From Aquarana catesbeiana (Eukaryota; Chordata; Amphibia; Anura; Ranidae): a stretch of 64,000 bases of DNA. Each line of letters opens with the position of its first letter. Positions within the stretch are counted from its first letter, which is position 1. Location of the stretch: contig NC_133334.1 in the NCBI RefSeq assembly GCF_042186555.1, positions 22,717,252 to 22,781,251 of the forward strand, given 5' to 3'. Both the position numbers and the translations under genes were made by a program. Below are positions 58,161 through 64,000 of this stretch, in pieces. The notes under the pieces were generated by a model. That model saw nothing but the letters and a program-made list of their open reading frames with translations. It had not been told where the DNA came from and did not search any database.

Positions 58161-58895
58161 AATTCTGATGGACACTCCTGGATGGGGAATGCTTTTCAAA
58201 ACTGATTTTTTTTTTTGCCTAATATTAATAATATTAATTAATATTAATATTTATAAAACATATGATTTGGCCCTCGTACTAAAAGGTTTGGGAACCCTCT
58301 GGCCTAAGGTGAAAGTATTAATTGATAGCAACAGCCCACTATCAGCTAAGTCTGGGTCACAGCAGTGCAAAAGTAATACAATATGCTTGGCAGCAAAGAG
58401 CGCAGGCTTTCACACCCACATGGCACACATATGCGTCCATGGCTCACTGCCTGCTCCCAGTACAGTGACTGAGCTGTCAAAGACAGCTCTCAGTCTTTAC
58501 TGATCGGGAGCCAGGGGGACAGCCAATCATAGTGGCCATGTGATTGGCCGGTCCTTCCCACCCCCAGGGGTAGAGACCCTGTTAAAAGGTCACTCAGGCT
58601 TGACGGGAAGGGGTTAAGGGTTAATATTTAGAATTGACACTATTGCATTGCAGTTATGTGCCATTTTGAATTATACCCTAATGCATTAAGGCATCATAGT
58701 GTGCAGTTGTGTGTTGTTGCGCACTACAAATTTTGTGACATGTCTGAATTTCAAGACATTTTGGTACTTTTGCAGTCCATTATTTAAGATGCACATAATT
58801 TAAATGGACCTTCAGTGTTTGGGGGGGGGGGGTAATTTTACACTATACTTGGTAAAGTAACAATTTCAATTTATAGGAGGCAACATAGGTTAGCT
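58161..58895. other. Intron or upstream sequence, no gene seen
   Basis: Contains CAATCATAGTGGCCATGTGA-type dispersed-repeat words and a G run at 58821-58831. No ORF is supported. Confidence 0.4.
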
Positions 58896-59492
58896 TTGGT
58901 CATCATCCCTGAGAACTCCATGATTCACTACCTCTTCATAATGCAGCTTTGTGTGGCTGAGAGGACAATCACCTTATGGGAGTGGGAGGAGCTTTCTCTG
59001 CCCTATGCAGATGTTGACTTTCAGAAAGTCGTGCCTTGCATTGGGATTTTAGGTGCAAATCCAGGTGGCAGCGGAGTGTGGGGAACTTGGTGCGCCAAGA
59101 TTAAAGTGCCTCCTATCAATGAAACCGGCTGGTTGGCCTTGTATGGGAAAAGGACAAGTTCCCTTGATGTGTTCAGGTTAGAAGGACGTCTGACCACTCT
59201 CTTTTCTATATATGGGGCCTTACCAAAACTTTTCATACAAGAATCAAAATAATTCCAAATTCATAGGAATCGCCAACAGTGCCAGAGCCCACTGAACATG
59301 ATTGGGGATATTTTTTTCATGTGGACATCCCCGTCTGCTACCTTTGCAGCTTAATGGATAGCGGTTGGAGGGTGGTAAAAATGCAGCTCAACCCCAAGTT
59401 TTTACTGTCCCTCCAACCACAAGGCTTAAAAGATTTAGTTTGGCCTTTTAATGTAGAATATGAAAATTACTGCGCTAACTCAAATGAAGGGT
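58896..59492 (+). pseudogene. Unrecognised ORF remnant, split by a palindromic insertion
   Basis: A 118-residue reading (58896-59252), with words like CVAERTITLWEWEELSLPYA and GVWGTWCAKIKVP, is followed in another frame by RPTEHDWGYFFHVDIPVCYL-like sequence (59279 on), reaching FLLSLQPQGLKDLVWPFN at the insertion point (59455). After the insert, WPFNALSFKCG and QKMGLLIYKRK can be read at 60437-60570. The composition is protein-like rather than repeat-like and looks like a decayed gene of a mobile element. I do not recognise the family. Confidence 0.3.
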
Positions 59493-60435
59493 GAAGAGCT
59501 GCTGCATAAACAATGTGACAAAGATGCTAAAGAGTGAATGATAAATAATGTAGCGCACAAAAGTGAACTCATATATCGATATGTAAGTGAATAGTACAAA
59601 AAACAATTATACAGAAATAACACAAATGAAAATGTGAGAAAGTCCAATGAGTGTGGAGGTCCTGAGAAGGGCCATATGCGTCAACCACCAAAAGATGACT
59701 AATCAGAGATGGAATACACTGGCAATGTCCAGTATGAGAAGCATCAAGGATGGTACATCTTCAACCAAAAAGGGAAAGTATATCTACTCTTACCGGAACA
59801 GGTGGACTCTAATGTCAGCGACGGGTTATAAAGGCAAGGATGCCGGGATTGGCAGATCAACAGAACTCCAAGAAACCCAGGGCCTCCAGACACGACTCTG
59901 AAGGGTGTTATGGACCGCCACCAAACCGGACCTTAGATGAAGGCACCATATGGAGCCATTTTTTCTTTGCATAACTTTCCGGACGAGAGTTTCTTTGTGG
60001 TCCAGTCAGTCTTTCCACGCCTAAAGTCCAGCCCCGGTGTTCTCTTCATCTGAGGTCCGATTTTGGTGGCGGTCCATAACACCCTTCGGAGTCGTGTCTG
60101 GAGGCCCTGGGTTTCTTGGAGTTCTGTCGATCTGCTGATCTCGGAATCCTTGCCTTTATGACTTGTTGTCGCTGACATTCGAGTCCACCTGTTCCGGTAA
60201 GAGTAGATAAACCTTCCCTTTTTGGTTGAAGATATACCATCCTGGATGCTCCTTATACTGGATATTGCCAGCGTATTCCATCTCTGATTAGTCATCTTCT
60301 GGTGGTTGACGCATATGGCCCTTCTCATTGGACTTTCTCACATTTTCATTTGTTTTATTTCTGTATGATTGTTTTTTGTACTATTCACTTACATATTGAT
60401 ATATGAGTTCACTTTTCAGCGCTACATTGTTTATC
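59456..60435. mobile_element. Large palindromic insertion with 15-bp target duplication
   Basis: 980 bp between perfect 15-bp repeats TTTGGCCTTTTAATG (59441-59455 and 60436-60450). Inverted arms of about 430-450 bp (about 59540-59985 and 59990-60430) are roughly 85-90% alike, e.g. CCTGTTCCGGTAAGAGTAGA facing its mirror. Each arm has CTGAGAAGGGCCATATGCGTCAACC-type sequence (59663 area) that resembles a hammerhead core with the GAAAC segment deleted. Confidence 0.82.
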
Positions 60436-60839
60436 TTTGGCCTTTTAATGCACTGTCTTTTAAATGTGGACTTCAATAGTCACTCATTCGGGAGATTTGA
60501 GCAGGCTTACAAACGGTCTGTGGGTTTTCTAATACTGAAGTCATCCAGAAGATGGGGCTATTGATCTACAAAAGAAAGTAACAAGATGCTCCAAGCAGGA
60601 AAAACTCCATTCATTATTGCAAAAAAGGTCCCCGTCATTTGTAGGCCCATTTAGAAAGACGCGGGGAGTTTTAAAGGGTCGTTGGTGGAAGCTTGAGATA
60701 TTTATATTGTTGTCAATAGTTTACTGATAATCTCCGTGTGGGACATCCATAAAATAGGTAGGCAGCTTCTGCACATTGAAGGGTTACCACAGTCACCTTG
60801 TTCAATGGATGAAACATTTGGATCTGAAATTGAAGTGTC

Positions 60840-61105
60840 ATTGGGTCGTATCCCAGCCGTGACACTACCTGCATGGAGTTTGCATGTTCAACCTGTTCAA
60901 CAACCGTTTTCCTCCCACACTCCAAAGACATGCTGGTAGGTTTACGGGTTCCTGTCTAAACTGGCCCTAGTATGTGTGCATGAGTATGTGAGATAGCGGA
61001 CTTTAGATTGTAGTCCCTCAGGGTAGGGACTGATGTGAATGCACAATATATATATAAAGTGCTACATGAATTCTCTGCACTATATAAATACCCGTAATAA
61101 ATAAA
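60840..61105 (+). repeat. Dispersed repeat, copy 3 (GTAAAGCGCTGCG family)
   Basis: CCTCCCACACTCCAAAGACA, TAGGGACTGATGTGAATGCA, and an (AATAAAT)n tail. It is longer on its 5' side than copy 1 (GCATGGAGTTTGCATGTTC). Confidence 0.75.
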
Positions 61106-61559
61106 ATAAATAATAAGTACAAAGGCCAATGCATTTCAGGGGCTTATAGCTCCCTATACAGAGCCTTGCGGTGGGCAGCAGGACAGGAAAAGCATTTTTC
61201 AACCTTACAGAGTTCTGGTGTTTTTCCAGGGAAGGGTGTTGTTAGTGCCACAGCACCCAAAGACATTTTAAACAAAAGTGTTCTTCTAAGCTTGCTGTTG
61301 GATTATGATGTCTGTGCTATCCTATGTGGATAGAATGATGGGGTACACACACTTAAATCTTTTATCCCTCAAAACAGAAGGTGTTAGTTGGGCCTGGCAA
61401 CTCAACCCCGGCAGTTCTACCACAATGCCAAAACAATGGGGTGTCGGCCTCTCAAAATAAAAAGTCTAAACAAAACTGACAAAGAGCATCGATGGTCATC
61501 TTGAGACTATACTACTATATACTTGTAGAAACGAGAAGCTTGCAGGCTTGGAGAAGCTA

Positions 61560-62050
61560 TGAAACATTACAGAACAAGCAGGGCCAGGACAAGGGGTGGG
61601 CAAGAGAGGCCGCTGCCCTGGGCACTGTGGTATCATATGAGGTGGTGGGGGGGCACCACAAGGAGATTGGGGGGGGTGCTCGGAGTGGTGATTTAGAGGG
61701 ATTTGTGTATGGAGGGGGTGGTGGAAGACGATTTGTGGTAGGAGAGGGAGATTTGGGGGGAATTAGTGCTGGGAAGGGGATTTGAAGTGGGGGGGGGGAG
61801 AAGATGTGTGCTAGAAGGGGTGATTTTTTTTGGGGGGGGGCATTTGAGCTGGTAGGATTTGTGCTGAATGAGGAGATTTCAGCAGGGGGCAGATTTGTAC
61901 TGGGAGGAGGAGCAATTTATGCTTTGGGGGTAAGCATACAGATTAGTGCTCAGTGTTTTTTTGGGGGGGGGGGGGGGGGGGGTTTGCTGACACGTGACAC
62001 TCATACATCTTGCGGGGTGGCACAGTTTGGCATGTTTGCCCTGGGCTCTA
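61560..62050 (+). repeat. Dispersed G-rich element, copy 2
   Basis: The reverse complement of 44456-45135: GGGCCAGGACAAGGGGTGGG, GCCCTGGGCACTGTGGTATC, then G-rich units with GATTTGTGCTGGGAGG. A G run lies at about 61962-61982. Confidence 0.8.
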
Positions 62051-62089
62051 CATGACCTTGTCCCACCACTGAGAACAAGAGTAGTTGAA

Positions 62090-62570
62090 TGCAGTGGTGT
62101 ATTTAGGTTTTGTGCTGCCCTAGGCCTGACTAAACGCATGCACCCCCCTAATTTAAATACGACCCACCCCATCCTGTCGAGGCCACACCCCTTCCTGTTT
62201 AAGACCCACCCTATCATCTGTAAACCAAGCCCCTTCCTCTTTAGGCTTATTTGGCACCTTTCAGGGGGGAACAGGTACCTGTTTCTGACAGGTACCCTTC
62301 CCCACTTCCGGGAGCCTGCGCTGTCCCCTCTGAAGTTTGCCCCCCCTCCTCCTTCCTCCACTGGGCCATTCAGAAAGTGCAACGCGCTTCGCACATGTGC
62401 AGTAGGGAACCGGTCGGTTTCCCTTACCATGAATGATAGTGGTAAAACCCGAGAGCCAATCCGAAAATCGGCTGAGGTGTCGACATCGCTGGACCCTGGG
62501 ACAGGTAAGTGTCCTAATATTAAAAGTCAGCAGCTACAGTATTTGTAGCTGCTGAGTTTTATTGCTATCA
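62090..62570 (+). repeat. Unclassified frog-type repeat with hairpin end
   Basis: TTGTGCTGCCCTAGGCCTGA at the left; a hairpin AGTCAGCAGCTACA/TGTAGCTGCTGA at about 62526-62556 at the right. The 184-residue ORF is not supported. Confidence 0.5.
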
Positions 62571-62574
62571 TGGG

Positions 62575-63625
62575 GGGGGGGGGTCTCACTGTGCCCATCA
62601 ATTGCAGCCTCACTGTGCCCCATCAAATGCAGCCACTGTGCCATCAAATGCAGCCACTGTGCCATCAAATGCAGCCACTGTGCCCCATCAAATGCAGCCA
62701 CTGTGCCCATCAAACGCAGCCACTGTGCCCATCAAACGCAGCCACTGTGCCCATCAAAACGCAGCCACTGTGCCCTCAAACGCAGCCACTGTACCCATCA
62801 AATGCTGCCACTGTGCTATCAAACGCAGCCACTGTGCCAAATGCAGCCACTGTGCCCATCAATTGCAGCCACTGTGCCCATCAATTGCAGCCACTGTGCC
62901 CATCAATTGCAGCCACTGTGCCCCATCAAACGCAGCCACTGTGCCCAAACGCAGCCACTGTGCCCATCAAACGCATCCACTGTGCCCATCAAACGCATCC
63001 ACTGTGCCATCAAATGTAGCCATTGTGCATTCAAACGCAGCCATTGTGCCATCAAACGCAGCCACTGTGCCCATCAAACGTAGCCACTGTGCCCATGAAA
63101 CGTAGCCACTGTGCCCATCAAATGCTAACACTGTGCCCATCAAATGCTAACACTGTGCCCATCAAATGCTAACACTGTGCCCATCAATTGCAGCCACTGT
63201 GCCCATCAAACACAGCCACTGTGCCCATCAAACGCATCCACTGTGCCCATCAAACGCATCCACTGTGCCATCAAATGTAGCCATTGTGTCATCAAACGCA
63301 GCCATTGTGCCCATCAAACGTAGCCACTGTGCCCATCAAATGCTAACACTGTGCCCATCAAATGCTAACACTGTGCCCATCAAATGCCACTGTGCCCATC
63401 AAACGTAGCCACTGTGCCCATCAATTGCAGCCACTGTGCCCATCAAACGTAGCCACTGTGCCCATCAAATGCTAACACTGTGCCCATCAAATGCTAACAC
63501 TGTGCCCATCAAACGTAGCCACTGTGCCCATCAAATGCTAACACTGTGCCCATCAAACGTAGCCACTGTGCCCATCAAATGCTAACACTGTGCCCATCAA
63601 ATGCTGCCACTGCCAGTGCCCATAA
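62575..63625 (+). repeat. 22-bp minisatellite, about 48 copies
   Basis: Unit GCCCATCAAACGCAGCCACTGT with variants ATGCTAACAC and TTGCAGCC. ORFs of up to 173 residues are spurious. Confidence 0.95.
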
Positions 63626-63639
63626 CACTGATATAATTT

Positions 63640-64000
63640 ATTTAATCATTATACCTGCTGTCCTGGGGGTTTCCCTCGTGCTCCTCTCTCTCCTCTATCT
63701 GACGTCACAGCCAGATCCCGCCCCAGGGCCGAGGAGAAGATTCACTGCAGGGGAGGGTAGGCGGAGCTTAAGGCTCCACCTGTCACCTGCTGATTATAGA
63801 GGAGCGAGTGACACACGCCGCCCCCCCGCATGAGAAACACCCCCCCCCACCTGTCTTGCCGATTCCCGGATGCCGCCTCCCGCACACATGCAGCCCACGG
63901 CGGCCGGCTTTCTGTAGCGGCGCCGCGGTGTATGGGCGTGCTTGGCAGAGAGTGGGGGGGCGTGAGGTACACGCCCCCACCCTCTGCCAAGCACGCCCAT
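63640..64000. repeat. GC-rich, CpG-rich end with a long hairpin
   Basis: The terminal 70 bp form a hairpin: ATGGGCGTGCTTGGCAGAG (63931 on) faces CTCTGCCAAGCACGCCCAT (ending 64000). There is another small hairpin GGCGGAGCTTAAGGCTCCACC near 63761. It may be a repeat cut by the window edge or a CpG island; I cannot tell which. Confidence 0.6.

Noticed and set aside
62210..62530. Donor-like CAG/GTAAGT at about 62503 as part of a host exon
   Set aside because: It lies in repeat-like sequence on the strand opposite to MICAL2, with no partner exon.
62562..63408. Cys/His-rich repeats resembling zinc fingers (PLCPSNAATVP, SHCAHQT)
   Set aside because: Product of a 22-bp minisatellite read in shifting frames; no C2H2 spacing.

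Overview
The window is vertebrate nuclear DNA, almost certainly from an anuran amphibian with a large, repeat-rich genome and probably a ranid-like frog. The evidence is a set of spliced exons on the minus strand with GT/AG junctions, several Tc1/mariner transposons, a Penelope-like retroelement, hammerhead-ribozyme-like repeats with the frog-typical GAAACGCGT core, a TA-flanked MITE beginning TGCCG, and kilobases of microsatellite and minisatellite. The assignment to frogs rests on repeat style that I recognise, not on a search. There are no prokaryotic genes, CRISPR arrays, rRNAs or tRNAs that I can support.

One host gene is readable. It runs right to left on the minus strand from about 54.8 kb to 4.5 kb and encodes the C-terminal half of a MICAL-family protein, best matching MICAL2 (including the part once called MICALCL). 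Eight exons join in one continuous reading frame with matching splice phases (54808-54734, 44275-44193, 41596-40546, 35993-35908, 34328-34236, 27164-27071, 9639-9540, 6784-6711), followed by a terminal coding exon at 4735-4518. A short exon near 36.4 kb is needed to keep phase but has a weak donor. The last five exons encode the coiled-coil bMERB Rab-binding domain. The monooxygenase, CH and LIM domains should lie beyond the right edge. A decayed duplicate of one bMERB exon sits in the adjacent intron at 26.67-26.75 kb.

Nearly everything else is intronic or 3'-flanking repeat. From left to right: a 34-bp minisatellite split by a 644-bp near-perfect palindrome (1.5-3.7 kb); pyrimidine tracts (7.4-8.4 and 9.8-12.0 kb); a four-copy tandem repeat (12.2-13.1 kb); a roughly 1-kb duplication (14-15.8 kb); a fold-back Tc1 derivative (16.1 kb); a satellite of about 24 bp with a 614-bp higher-order period (17.9-19.8 kb); a 48-bp minisatellite in both orientations (21.6-22.7 kb); a near-complete Tc1 (24.2-25.8 kb); a 30-bp minisatellite (28-29.5 kb); a Penelope-like element nested in a Tc1 (30.2-32.1 kb); GATA/GAAA arrays (37-38.8 kb); a 2.2-kb purine tract (41.7-43.9 kb); a second fold-back Tc1 carrying a MITE (46-47.1 kb); an AATTTCG-type array (47.8-48.6 kb); a 48-bp minisatellite (49.6-51.2 kb); a third Tc1 (52.7-54.5 kb); a 63-bp minisatellite with a three-level nested insertion (55.1-58.2 kb); another large palindromic insertion (59.5-60.4 kb); and G-rich and 22-bp minisatellites to the end.

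The most interesting system is a set of five inserts (1785-2523, 30230-31214, 35426-35800, 56213-56708, 59456-60435). Each is flanked by a 14-16 bp direct repeat and built as an inverted repeat. Four carry hammerhead-ribozyme-like cores; one also carries Penelope reverse-transcriptase and GIY-YIG endonuclease fragments. They look like a Penelope/hammerhead retroelement lineage that inserts in a fold-back form.
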